Shown: in pieces, positions 30,731-40,884 of the stretch
How the letters are laid out: each line of letters opens with the position of its first letter
Numbering within the stretch: the stretch's first letter is position 1
Assembly (NCBI RefSeq): GCF_050947875.1
Contig: NC_134577.1
Location: 66,591,639 to 66,655,638, forward strand
DNA from: Dermacentor variabilis
Taxonomy: Eukaryota; Arthropoda; Arachnida; Ixodida; Ixodidae
Length of the DNA: 64,000 nt
Direction: 5' to 3'
Notes under the pieces: model-generated
What the model saw: the letters and a program-made list of their open reading frames with translations, nothing else
Databases searched by the model: none
Told to the model about the DNA's origin: nothing
Program-made: the position numbers and the translations under genes

Positions 30731-32995
30731 CACAAACACTCGATCCCCCACTTCAAACAGTCGCACTGCCTGGTTACGGCGCTGCATCACCTGCTCCTGT
30801 TTCTGCTGCACACTGGACTGCAGGTCAGGATGCAGACGCTCTAACACAGTTGAAAGTTTTCTGCCCATTAGCGATTCGGCTGGGCTTTTGCCTGTTGTAG
30901 CATGAGGCAGGATATGCTGGGTCATTAAAAACCTAGCCAGACGTGTGTCGATATTGCCTCCAACCATGCGCTTGAGTACTTCCGTCGTTTCGCGCACCAT
31001 CCGCTCTGCTTGACCATTTGAAGAAGGGCTATATGGGGCAACGGTCACATGTCGGATTTGATTTCGGCACATGAAGTCTGTGAATTCCTCCGAACAAAAT
31101 GCAGTTCCATTATCCGAAACAACAGTCTCTGGAATGCCATGGGTAGCAAAAAGAAAACGAAGCTCCGCACAAACTGCAGCTGCCGACATGGAAGTCATTC
31201 GGCACACTTCCAACCACTTCGAGTGAGAGTCCACCACAATGAGGAAGACGTTGCCTTGGAATGGCCCAGCAAAATCGATATGTAGTCTTGTCCAAGGACG
31301 CTTGGTGAATTCCCAAGGGCGAATTTTTGCAGCTGCTGGAGCAGACCTGGATTCTTGACAACGCGCACAGACCCTCACTTTCTGCTCAACATCTCTGTCA
31401 ATTCCTGGCCACCACACGGCTCCTCTGGCGAGCCCCTTCATCTTGACAATTCCTGGATGAGCTGTGTGAAGAATGTCCATGACATATGGTCGAGGTGGCT
31501 CTGGAATGACGACACGACTGCCCCACAGCAAACACCCTTGGTACACCGACAGTTCATGCTTGCGGATCACAAATGCTGCAAACTCTTCCGGTAGCTTGCC
31601 CTCTGGCCACCCATGCTGCACCCAATTGCAGACTCTAGCCAACAGCTTGTCCCTTGACGTAAAACTTGCCACCTTCCTAGAGTTCCATGTTACTTCTGGT
31701 GCCATCTCTAGCATTCCTACTTCCCAAAGACGCTGCTCTTCTTCCTCCGCCTTACTGGCCCTCAGTGGTAAACGACTGAATGCATCAGCATTGGAAAGCT
31801 TCTCTGCTGGTCGATACTCAATTTCATAGTCATATGCTGATAACATGAGGGTCCAACGCAGCATCCGTGGTGATAGCACCTGGGGAATGGGCTTGGCATG
31901 GTGCAACAGTCCTAAGAGGGGTTTGTGGTCCGTCACAATTTCGAAATGCCTCCCATACAGAAACTGATGGTATTTCTTAACGCCAAAGCCAATGGCGAGC
32001 GCTTCTCGGTCTGTTTTGGCATACTTCCGTTCTGCCGCGCTCATAGTCCTTGATGCATGTGCAGCCGGTCTCTCGCTGCCATCTTCCCCCCCATGACTCA
32101 ACACAGCACCCAGTCCATAAGGGGAAGCGTCACAGGCAAGCACTAGGGGCCTGTTGACATCATAGTGCACAAGAACATGCGATGATTGCAGCAGATCTTT
32201 CGCCTGGCGAAATGCGTCTGCCTCGGCTCCCGTCCAACGCCAGTCGCGACCCTTGTCCAACAGCCGGTACAGTGGCTCCAAGGTATGTGCTGCTCCTTTA
32301 AGAAACTTGTTGTAAAAGTTTATAGCTCCCAAAAAGCCTTGAAGCTCCTTTTTGCATGTTGGCTCCGGGGCCTCGTGAATAGCACGCAGCTTGTCTTCTG
32401 TCGGCTGCACACCTGCAGAGTTCACGATGAATCCCAAGTAACGCACTTCCTCAACACAAAATTGACATTTGTCAAATTTCAGTCGCAGACCGTCTTCGTG
32501 GAATCTTTTGAGCACCTCTTGCAAACGAGCATAGTGCTGTGCCTCATCCCTTCCACCGATCAAGATGTCATCCAAGAACACCAGCACACCATCAATTCCA
32601 TGCAACCGTTCTTCCATGTACTTCTGAAAAATAGCCACTGCCACTGCCACGCAAAATTGAAGACGGGTTACGCGGAACAGTCCCCGATGTGTTGTAACCG
32701 TCAACAAGTCAGCTGTTTCTTCATCAACAGTCTTCTGTTGATACGCTTGTCCGAGGTCTAGCTTTGAAAACTTTGAGCAACCTGCCAGCCTGGCAAACAG
32801 CTGCTCTGGTGTTGGCAGAGGATACGTTTCCCACTGCACCACACGATTGACGGTGCTCTTGTAGTCCCCGCAGATCCTTATCGATCCATCTTTTTTGACC
32901 ACTGGAACGACCGGTGTTGCCCACTTCGAGTGCCGTACAGGCTGGAAAATGCCTTGGCTCACCAACCTGTCCAGTGCTTCGTCGACCTTCGGACT
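30626..32995 (-). pseudogene. Gypsy pol: reverse transcriptase, RNase H, integrase
   Basis: About 789 codons open from the stop at 32996-32998. RT motifs include WATPVVPVVKKDGSIRICGDY and VFLDDILIGG (catalytic, near 32570). The LPFGVASAP-like segment is altered to LQFCVAVAV. RNase H starts LVLACDASPYGLGAVLS and contains TDREALAIGFGVKKYHQFLYG. Integrase has the HHCC zinc region (TAHPGIVKMKGLAR, CARCQ) and D-D-E residues in LHIDFAGPF, VVSDNGTAF and SPSSNGQAERMVRE. It would make and integrate the cDNA copy. It has the full domain set but follows a stop and ends by frameshift, so this copy is probably inactive. Confidence 0.85.
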
Positions 32996-34372
32996 TCATG
33001 CAAACGGTAATTGCCGTTGCTTCAGAAATCGCGGCGGAGCTGCCGAGTACACCTCTATGCGTACAGGAGGCTCTTTACTTGTCCCAAGTCCAGGCTCAAA
33101 GACTGGAGAATACTTCTTGAGCAAGGCCGTTGTCCCCTTTCTGCCAGTTCTACTCGGCTTGCACACACTGTGAACGCCACTCAGACTTATTCCCAAGGAC
33201 TTGAACCTGTCCCGACCGATAAGTCCGATACTAGCACCCTTAACCACCACCAATCGCAGGCGATGTTCCTGCCCCCTAAATTCCACCGTCACGGTCAGTT
33301 CACCCAACACTCGTAGTTCCTTGTTATTGTAAGCTCGGAGGTGAAGGCTACTTGGACGCAACGCCCTTTTCGATATTCGCAGCTTCCGCATAGTCCGGTC
33401 GTTGATGACTGAACACACTGCACCCGAGTCCACCTCCATCTCTAGGGGACTTCCGTTGACGCGCACTTCCACTCTCACGGCTGGCTCCTCACCAGACAGT
33501 ACGAACACGTCGTATACGTCCGACGCAGCATTCTTGTGACGGCCTCCATTGGCCCGTTTTCCGTTCGGAGAGTTCGGTGCAGCCGAAGCGCGAGCTGTAG
33601 CCTTCCTCCTGCATGCTCTTACTATGTGCCCTCGTTGTTTGCAGAAGTGGCACTGCACATTAATGAATGGGCAACTGCTCGGCGAATGCGCACCGTTGCA
33701 GCGGAAACATCCACTTGTGCTCCCAGGCGAACCAGCCTGCTTCTGGGTACCCTCCTTGGCTGTCACTGGCGCAGAGACCTTCGTAACACATGGGTCGAAA
33801 CGCTTCGCGCTCACGCTGCAAACTTCAGACGATGTGGCACCGCCGCGAATTTGCTCAGTCTGTCGCTGTGCAGATTCCATGGCAATGGCTTTCTCCCGAG
33901 CTGTCGCAAACGTAAGCTCCGGCTCCGCCAGCAACCGACGCTGAAGAGCCTCGCTTCGCACCCCGCACACCAGTCGGTCGCGCAACTTGTCGTCGAGCGA
34001 CGCACCGAAATCACAATGTTCCGAGAGACGTCGCAGTTCTGCGATGTAGTCGGCGATTGACTCACCGGGCTGCTGCTGACGCGTGCCAAACTTGAAACGC
34101 TGTACTGTCACCGACGGTCGCGGCGAGAAGTGGTTTGAGAGACGCCTGACGATCTCATCGTACGCCACCGCCGACGGCGCGTCCGGAGAACAAAGGGAAC
34201 GAATGATGGCATACGTTGCTGGGCCGCAAACGATGCAGAGCGTTGCTCGCTTCTTCTCGTTACCGTCGATGTCGTTTGCTTGAAAGAAAAATTCGAGGCG
34301 CTCCAAATACAAGGGCCAAGACGGCGCCTCCGTCGGAACGAATTCCCCAATCGTGACCAGTGCAGCTGCCAT
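32996..34372 (-). CDS. Gypsy gag and protease
   Basis: 458 residues. A capsid-like N-terminal region (WPLYLERLEFFFQANDI, RFKFGTRQQQPGESIADYIA) is followed by two zinc knuckles, CFRCNGAHSPSSC and CHFCKQRGHIVRAC. An aspartic protease follows with MEVDSGAVCSVI as the active site. It packages the element RNA and cleaves the polyprotein. The frame is the same as pol, and a single TGA at 32996-32998 divides them at the protease-RT border. Related elements often have gag-pol as one frame. Start at the first ATG, close to the 5' LTR. Confidence 0.85.
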   Translation of the reverse strand: MAAALVTIGEFVPTEAPSWPLYLERLEFFFQANDIDGNEKKRATLCIVCGPATYAIIRSLCSPDAPSAVAYDEIVRRLSNHFSPRPSVTVQRFKFGTRQQQPGESIADYIAELRRLSEHCDFGASLDDKLRDRLVCGVRSEALQRRLLAEPELTFATAREKAIAMESAQRQTEQIRGGATSSEVCSVSAKRFDPCVTKVSAPVTAKEGTQKQAGSPGSTSGCFRCNGAHSPSSCPFINVQCHFCKQRGHIVRACRRKATARASAAPNSPNGKRANGGRHKNAASDVYDVFVLSGEEPAVRVEVRVNGSPLEMEVDSGAVCSVINDRTMRKLRISKRALRPSSLHLRAYNNKELRVLGELTVTVEFRGQEHRLRLVVVKGASIGLIGRDRFKSLGISLSGVHSVCKPSRTGRKGTTALLKKYSPVFEPGLGTSKEPPVRIEVYSAAPPRFLKQRQLPFA

Positions 34373-34427
34373 TTTCGGCTAGCCCTACCCCTAATCAGGC
34401 CTAACTTTCGATCCTCGTCGCCAATTA

Positions 34428-34536
34428 TGTTACATCCTTTATTGCCGGAGGCAGGGTACAGACTGACGGGAAGCCACTGTCACGTGACACAGGGTAACAC
34501 AGGATTGCTTAGCCCCAAGATTGTCCCGCTATAACA
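34428..34536 (-). repeat. 5' LTR of the Gypsy element
   Basis: 109 bp with the same termini as the 3' LTR. It is followed on the element strand by the candidate primer-binding site at about 34410-34426. Confidence 0.9.
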
Positions 34537-34918
34537 CTGAGGCACTGACCTTCGTTGTCTACACCAACATCCAGCAAGATAGGACGCGGCTCATGCAACA
34601 GCGGAGGGGTATGAGCGTTGCTGAATGAACGTGTTCCACGTCAGCTCTCTGAATTTTCACTAATTGCGCCGATTATTCAAATCGGATCTTCATGAAAGTA
34701 CATCGATCGGATGTATGAACCTACGTGGACCACCGGGATACCCAATTCCGAGGTAGGCGTCCATTTCTTCGGTAATTAGAGCCGATCTTGTAACCCACGA
34801 TGAGCGCCCACCGGCCTCGGCTTCGGCCGAGAGAAGCGGTAGGCCTACTCTCAGGCCGCATCGAGCCGCAGCCAATTACCGACCAATCGCTAATTTGGCA
34901 AGCGGACAGTGACCCAAT
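34537..34918. other. Interrupted unit flank, then LINE 5' UTR
   Basis: 34537-34600 continues the GT31-unit flank (as at 373-430) after the Gypsy insertion. From about 34605 it is unlike the other units and leads into ORF1 at 34919, so it is probably the 5' UTR of the I-LINE. The exact boundary is not visible. Confidence 0.45.
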
Positions 34919-37900
34919 ATGTCGACCGCTATGAGAATTGAGGTCGATGGCGAAGAAATTTCGCCGGATCAATTCACGAGAGCCGAGGGGTGGAAAACCG
35001 CCGGCGAGAAGTTGAAGCAAAGGAGCCACGCAAGCCAAGATGGCGCCGAAGCCGCAGTTGACGTCAGCAACAGACGTGGCGATGACATCTATGGCACCAC
35101 CGACACGAGCCTTCTTCACAGGATGAAGCGAGTAAACAAGGGCAAGCTGCTCAAGGGCGCGAGAATGCCGAACCTCCCGCGCGAAGACGTGAAGATCGTA
35201 ATGCGGCCACGCGGCGGGCTTCAAGTGAGCGATGTGGCCCGGGTCGAAATCAGCCGAGCCATTACTGGGGCGGCCCAAGTCGATGCAATTGCAGCAAGAG
35301 AAAATATTATCTGTCCAAACCATCAACAGAACATAATAGTCGTGAGTACTTCGAAGAGGGTGCACGCCGACAAGTACGCCATGGTGAAACGCATCGACAT
35401 TCGAGGAACGGCCCACGAGGTGAGCACTTATGAATCGGCACCTCACGGAACAGTTAAAGGAGTGAAACGAGGCATCCCGCTAGAGGACACCGCCCAAGAA
35501 ATTCAAGACCTAGTGGTGCACAAGCACAACCCGACGGCGTTGCAGGCGAAACGGATTGGCAAGACCAGATCCGTGGTGATCGCCTTCGAGGGACCCAAGG
35601 TTCCCAATTACGTGCGTTAAGGGAACCTGCTCGTTGAATGTTCACTGCACCGCAAGCAGATCGACGTCTGCTAGCAGTGCGGCCGCGTCGGACACCGAAT
35701 AGACGTGTGCCCCAATCCCCAAAATTGCATCTGCCGGGGGTGCGGCATCGCCAACCCGGACAAAGAGCACGCGCGCGTGCCCAAGTGCGGCCTGTGCGGC
35801 GGCAAGCATCTCACCGCCGACCGCGCCTGTAAGGCAAAGTTCAAGACGCCGTACGCGGTGTGGCGCCGGCGCTGGGAGCGGCGCCGGGCCATCGACGACA
35901 GTAGCCAAGAAGATAGAGGTCCTGCAGGCCGTGCCCAAAGCAGCACCCCTTCGCGGAGCCGTTCGAGAACGCCGGCCCGCAAGGGCAGCCACCAAAGCCG
36001 CCAACGATCGAGATCCCGTTCCCGGGATGGCCCGAACAGGGCCGACCAGGCGCCATCGGCTGGCTCCAAGGATGGCTGCCGCTGGGAGACGATGGGAAAT
36101 AAAGGAGGCAGTCGTAGCTCGAGCGGAATACGCTTGGGATCCCGTTCGAGGTCCCGGACCAGATCAAGAACCCGGGTCGAGTTCAACCAACGAGGGATAC
36201 TCGCCGAGAAAAAGGTGGGCTGGACCAACAGGTCTTCCGTCGCTCTAGGGAACGACAGAGAGTTCCCACCCCTCAACCCTACCCCACCTCCCCCCTCTAG
36301 CCAAAACGCCGCAACACGCCAAGAGTGCGGCGAATGTACAGAACTTAAAAGACTAATCGAAAGGCAAAACGCCCAGATTCAGGAACAGAATGTGCAGATA
36401 AGAGCACTCATGAGTAAAATAGATGCGCTAGCTAGCGGTAGCTCAGCTACTAAAATAACCAAAACGAGCACGGCGCGCGAGGACGCCAACGAGAAACGCA
36501 AGGTGCCACGGAGGTACCCCCTCTCGCCCCGCCAAGAGCGGAGAGGAGAGGCGCAGCCCCTGCAACAAGCATTGTATGTTCAAGAAGCGATGGACGCTGA
36601 AACCACAGCTGACTGCAAGACGGCAGCAACGGCACCGCAGACGTCACATCAACAGCAGCAACCGCCGCAAGAGGACAAACTGGCAGCGATACTCGCAGCC
36701 ATCAGTCAAATTAACGAGAATCTCGACAATATGAATGCCAGGTTAGAGGTCTTCGAGGGTCAAATAAAGATACTGTCAGTCAAGCACGAACGACTGGCGG
36801 CGAAGACAGCGACGATAACCGTGAAGAACAAGTTCGCAGCGCTAAGGAAAGAACGCGCCAATAAAGTCAAGGAATCGATCGCGTACAGGCGCGGTCGCAT
36901 CAAAACGTCAAAGGAAGATGGCGCAGACGCCGAACAGTAAAAAGCAAATCCGCGGGGAGGAAACAACGATCATTTACCAATGGAATTGCAGGGGCATCCG
37001 CAGCAAGGAAGCCGAGTTACAACTTCACATAGATGGGCTCCACCAGAAACCGGACATGATCGCGTTACAAGAGACACACGGCAGACCCAGACTCCCGGGT
37101 TACGTGACCTACACGGATCTGACGGAAGGCGGGACGGCGTTGCTGGTGCGTACCAACATAGCAGCCACCCAGCACCTCACGGCGCAAAAGGGCTGCGAAC
37201 ACACGCTGGTCGAGGTTCACACAAGGACTATTGGCAGTGCCGGAAACCTGTTTGTGATGAGCGCATACTGCAGGCCGTCACAAAGGCAGTACGAATTTGA
37301 AACAACAGTGAGCCAGACGAAGAGGTTGGCGGGGAACAGGCCGCTCCTGGTCCTAGGCGACTTCAACGCCCCTCACACTACATTGGGTTACAAATACCAA
37401 TCTAAACGAGGCAAGGCTCTAGCAAAGGCAATGGAGGACCAAGAAATGGCGCTCCTTAATGAACCGGGCGTCGTCACCCGAAAGGGAAACAGCGTCAACA
37501 GGGACACCACCCCGGACCTGTCGTGGATGGCGGGCTCCCTAGATGTGGCCTGGCGGAACGAAGACGTAGACCTGGGCTCCGACCACAGCATCATAAGTGT
37601 AACGGTCAAAGGACCGAGGTACCGGGCAGCCCTCGGCAAAGCCCGGATCACCGACTGGGACCGAATGCGCAGGCACACGGACGGAGAAAACGAGACCTCC
37701 GGAGAAAACGCGGAGGACGGCAGACATCAAACGTACGCAGAATGGGCGCGAGAACAAAAGATAGCGCTCGACAGATTTACTCAAGAAGTTGTGACAACGA
37801 TGCAGACGCCCTTCGTCGACGCCAAACTAGCACACATGTGGGAGGCGCGGCACTCGCTCACGCGAAGATGGAAGCGTCAACGACGAAACAAGAAGCTCGT

Positions 37901-40064
37901 CAAACGCATCGCGCTCCTCAACAAACAGATCGCTGAATACGCAACCAAGCTGTGCCGAGAGAACTGGATGGGTACGTGCGACGGGCTGCAGGGAAAGCTG
38001 TCGGCGCGCAAGACCTGGTGCCTGCTCAGACACCTGATCGGCCCGTTGAGCAGCAAGACCGCAACCAACCGCAACCTCACCAAAGTTCTGAACGCTTACG
38101 ATGGCAACGCCCAAAGACTCATTGAAGACCTCAAGGCGATCTACCTCAAGACGGAGAGAGGGCGATTTCCGATACCGGAGGAGTACGGAGGACCGGAAAA
38201 TCCGGCATTGGATGAACCGTTCACCATCACGGAGTTATTAACAGCCATAGACGAGAGTAATAAGACGAGTGCACCCGGAACGGACGCCATTACATACAAG
38301 CTGCTCAATAACATGAGTGATGCGGCGGCACGCGGGCTCCTGGGTCACATCAACAGAATCTGGGAAAGCTCGAAGTTGCCCGCAGAATGGAAAGAGGCCG
38401 AGGTGGGGTTCATACCTAAACCCGGCAAACATCTGACGATCGAGAACATGCGCCCTATCTCTCTCACGTCCTGTGTGGGTAAGGTCATGGAACGCATGGT
38501 TCTCAGAAGACTTCAAGCACACCTGGACGAGACAAATCAGATGCCGGCGACCATGTATGGATTCCGCCAGCACCTGAGCACCCAAGACGTCCTGCTCCAA
38601 TTACATGAACTAGTGATTAAAAGAGCAACGATGCACGCGCCCCGGGGTATACTGGCTTTGGACCTCAAAGGGGCCTTCGACAACGTGTCCCACGCCAGCG
38701 TGCTCGAGAACCTGCGCAAGACGGGGTGTGGCCGCAAGACCTACGGCTATATTAAGGATTTCCTAACCAATAGAACAGCAACTATTCGGATAGGAAATGA
38801 ACGGTCAGAGCCTGTGGAGCTCGGAGACAGGGGTACCCCACAGGGGTCTGTCCTGTTGCCTCTGCTTTTCAACCTAGCACTCCTGCCCCTACCCGAACTA
38901 CTCAATAAGATCGAGGTCGTGGACCACGCGTTCTATGCCGACGATATAACGGTGTGGACCAACCGCGCAGGGTCCGATGCCTGGGCGGAGGAAGCCCTGC
39001 AGAGAGCGGCAACGACCGTCCACGAGTATGCCAGGACCTGCGGCCTGAGCTGCGCTCCACAGAAATCGGAGCTGCTCATGGTACAGCCCGGAAGACCAAA
39101 GAAAAAGCCGCCGCCGAACATAATCATCACCATCGACGGCACAGAGATCAAACCAACGCAGCAGATCCGGATACTGGGCCTGCTGTTGCGCAGCGACGGC
39201 AAGGCGCACGCAGCCGTCAACAAAATCAAGACCACTTCCGAGCTAGTCCTGAGCATGATCCGGAGAGTCACCAACCGGAACAGAGGAATCAAAGAAGAAG
39301 ACGCACTGCGCCTGGTGCAGGCATTCGTCGTGTCACGCGTAACGTACACCGCCTTGTACATCCAGCTTACGCAGGTGAACCGCGAGACGCTGAACACGAC
39401 GATAAGGAAAGCAGTCAAACTCGCCATGGGCATCCCAGTCTACTCGTCAACGCAGAAGCTGCTGGAAATGGGTGCCCACAACATGGTGGAAGAGCTGGTG
39501 GAAGCACACCTATCCTACCAGAGGGTAAGGCTGAGGCGGACAGAGCACTGTCGGGCCGTCCTACGCAAGATAGGATGGCAAATTGAACAGCTACCGACAA
39601 CGGAGCCGCTCCCCACAACGTGGAGAGACATTATTAAAACCAAGCCCCTCCCCCGGAACATGCACCCGGGGAAGAACAACGAGAGACGCTCTGCGCGGGC
39701 CAAGGCACTGGCTCGACAGCTGGAAGAGGACCCCGAGGTCCTCTACGGGGACTCCTCGCTTCCCAAGCACGGAACCAGAGCAACGGCGGCAGTCACCACC
39801 ATTGATAAACTGGTCACAGGCGCGTCGATACGGACGACGAATACAGCCGAAGCAGAAGAAGCGGCCGTGGCCCTCGCACTCGCACAACCGGGAGTGAGGA
39901 CCGTGGTCACAGACTCCCCGACCGCCTACGCAAGCTACAGCAAGGGGAACATCTCTCCCGCGGCACTAGCGATCCTCACCAAATGCAAATCACCGGGACG
40001 GGCCGTTGAGCTCGTGTGGGTCCCGGCTCACTCGCAAGTGGAAGGCAACGCACTCGCCGACCAC
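34605..40064 (+). mobile_element. I-clade LINE, 5' complete, 3' truncated
   Basis: ORF1 (zinc knuckles) and ORF2 (endonuclease, RT, RNase H) are in the usual order with a 23-nt overlap. The element stops abruptly after the RNase H motif VEGNALAD, where a different LINE fragment begins. The C-terminal tail and TCCA-type 3' end seen at 4900-5358 are missing. It is a relative, not a copy, of the elements at 10706-13013. Confidence 0.85.
34919..36940 (+). pseudogene. I-LINE ORF1 with two in-frame stops
   Basis: A single frame of about 673 codons broken by TAA at 35618-35620 and TAG at 35672-35674. Both fall where the related ORF1 (11002-12756) has tyrosine: after VPNFVR and in the first zinc knuckle CYVCG. 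After the stops it continues through CICRGCG and CGLCGGKHLTADRAC, an Arg/Ser-rich region, and coiled-coil stretches with LIERQNAQIQEQNVQIR. It would bind element RNA. The stops end translation before the zinc knuckles. ORF2 starts 23 nt before the ORF1 end. Confidence 0.8.
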
Positions 40065-40076
40065 TATCCACTATGA
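36918..40076 (+). CDS. I-LINE ORF2: endonuclease, reverse transcriptase, RNase H (3' truncated)
   Basis: 1052 open codons. The apurinic-type endonuclease occupies roughly residues 20-235, with YQWNCRGI, ALQETHG, LGDFNAPH (about 147), TTPDLSW and GSDHSII (about 220). The RT has VGFIPKPGK, NMRPISL, YGFRQHLSTQD, LDLKGAFDNV, GTPQGSVL and the catalytic FYADDITVW (about 674). RNase H has YGDSSLPK (about 942), EAEEAAVALAL, VVTDSPTAY and VPAHSQVEGNALAD. It nicks target DNA and copies the RNA at the nick. All catalytic motifs are present, but the C-terminal tail is lost and the last few residues come from neighbouring sequence, so activity is doubtful. Confidence 0.85.
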   Translation: MAQTPNSKKQIRGEETTIIYQWNCRGIRSKEAELQLHIDGLHQKPDMIALQETHGRPRLPGYVTYTDLTEGGTALLVRTNIAATQHLTAQKGCEHTLVEVHTRTIGSAGNLFVMSAYCRPSQRQYEFETTVSQTKRLAGNRPLLVLGDFNAPHTTLGYKYQSKRGKALAKAMEDQEMALLNEPGVVTRKGNSVNRDTTPDLSWMAGSLDVAWRNEDVDLGSDHSIISVTVKGPRYRAALGKARITDWDRMRRHTDGENETSGENAEDGRHQTYAEWAREQKIALDRFTQEVVTTMQTPFVDAKLAHMWEARHSLTRRWKRQRRNKKLVKRIALLNKQIAEYATKLCRENWMGTCDGLQGKLSARKTWCLLRHLIGPLSSKTATNRNLTKVLNAYDGNAQRLIEDLKAIYLKTERGRFPIPEEYGGPENPALDEPFTITELLTAIDESNKTSAPGTDAITYKLLNNMSDAAARGLLGHINRIWESSKLPAEWKEAEVGFIPKPGKHLTIENMRPISLTSCVGKVMERMVLRRLQAHLDETNQMPATMYGFRQHLSTQDVLLQLHELVIKRATMHAPRGILALDLKGAFDNVSHASVLENLRKTGCGRKTYGYIKDFLTNRTATIRIGNERSEPVELGDRGTPQGSVLLPLLFNLALLPLPELLNKIEVVDHAFYADDITVWTNRAGSDAWAEEALQRAATTVHEYARTCGLSCAPQKSELLMVQPGRPKKKPPPNIIITIDGTEIKPTQQIRILGLLLRSDGKAHAAVNKIKTTSELVLSMIRRVTNRNRGIKEEDALRLVQAFVVSRVTYTALYIQLTQVNRETLNTTIRKAVKLAMGIPVYSSTQKLLEMGAHNMVEELVEAHLSYQRVRLRRTEHCRAVLRKIGWQIEQLPTTEPLPTTWRDIIKTKPLPRNMHPGKNNERRSARAKALARQLEEDPEVLYGDSSLPKHGTRATAAVTTIDKLVTGASIRTTNTAEAEEAAVALALAQPGVRTVVTDSPTAYASYSKGNISPAALAILTKCKSPGRAVELVWVPAHSQVEGNALADHYPL

Positions 40077-40560
40077 AACTCTCCAAAGTAATATTAATGA
40101 AGCTCTGCGCGATTGACACAAGTGAAGCGTAATGAATTCTCTTGAAATTAACATTGCTAAAGCAAGAGCTATTATCTTCACACCTCGACAATTACCTGGA
40201 GCACCCAATTTTAATCTTAGGCAATTCACGTATAGAATTGCTGACTCACTCTAATGTCATTTGGTGTATTTTTCTTTCAAAAGCACCTTTCTTGGGATAT
40301 CCACGTTAACCATGTTGCTACGCAGAGAGCAACAGTAGTAGGAAGTCTGATGAAATTCAAGTTCCACTTACCGGCAGCTGTCAAACATATTTATAACATA
40401 TTTATTTTAGACGCCAGTCTGACGCTGTGTCTTACTCCCAGAAATAGACTGCCAGTGCATTCTCACCTTACGCCCACGATCTCCACCAAATATTTATACA
40501 GCTACAGCGGCGAGAGGAACAAAACTATATCATGCACGTCACGACTGCTTGATTAAAATT
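40064..40560 (+). pseudogene. Jockey/CR1-like LINE RT thumb fragment
   Basis: Across frames: LEINIAKARAIIFTPRQ, then HLSWDIHVNHVATQ and GSLMKFKFHLPAAVKHIYN. This is the region after the catalytic aspartates of CR1/jockey-type polymerases (usually followed by LSWDxHV...). Several stops. It joins the truncated I-LINE without a recognisable boundary sequence. Confidence 0.55.
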
Positions 40561-40639
40561 CGCTAGTGTACCTTCCAAGCAAAAGAGAACTTCAAAGCAA
40601 GATGGAGGCTTGAGGCGTTAAGAGTGTTTGGACAATGAA

Positions 40640-40880
40640 CGTCGCCAGTACCACCGTTTCGACAAAGGGAGCTGCATCAGAGAGCTAACGGGGATAGCCG
40701 ACATTGTAATTGACATTAAGAGAAGGAAATAGAGATGGTCAGGTAATGTAATGCGTAGGTTGCCGCAGAACAGGAGTAATTGGAGATCGCAGGGAGGGGC
40801 CTTCGTCCTGCAGTGACATAAAAGATGATGATCATGATGATGATGATCATGATGATGATGATGGTGGTGGTGGTGGTGAT
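40640..40880 (+). mobile_element. RTE LINE 3' end with ATG tail (unit 3)
   Basis: Matches 29650-30050 but lacks about 120 bp between GCGTAGGTT and TTGCCG, which unit 1 keeps. The tail 40825-40880 is ATG units ending in GGT units. It marks the start of GT31 unit 3. Confidence 0.65.
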
Positions 40881-40884
40881 TATG

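Larger units (their letters stand above)
30127..34536 (-). mobile_element. Gypsy-type LTR retrotransposon, nearly complete
   Basis: 4.4 kb on the minus strand, with 109-bp LTRs starting TGTTA and ending TAACA that differ at three positions. The flanking duplication is CTGTG/CTGAG (one mismatch). A candidate primer-binding site (TTGGCGACGAGGATCG) follows the 5' LTR by a few bases. A purine tract GGGGGGAGGAG directly precedes the 3' LTR. It inserted into the unit-type sequence that follows an RTE tail; the interrupted sequence resumes at 34537. Coding: gag-protease, then RT-RNase H-integrase, interrupted by one in-frame stop and one frameshift. Confidence 0.9.
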
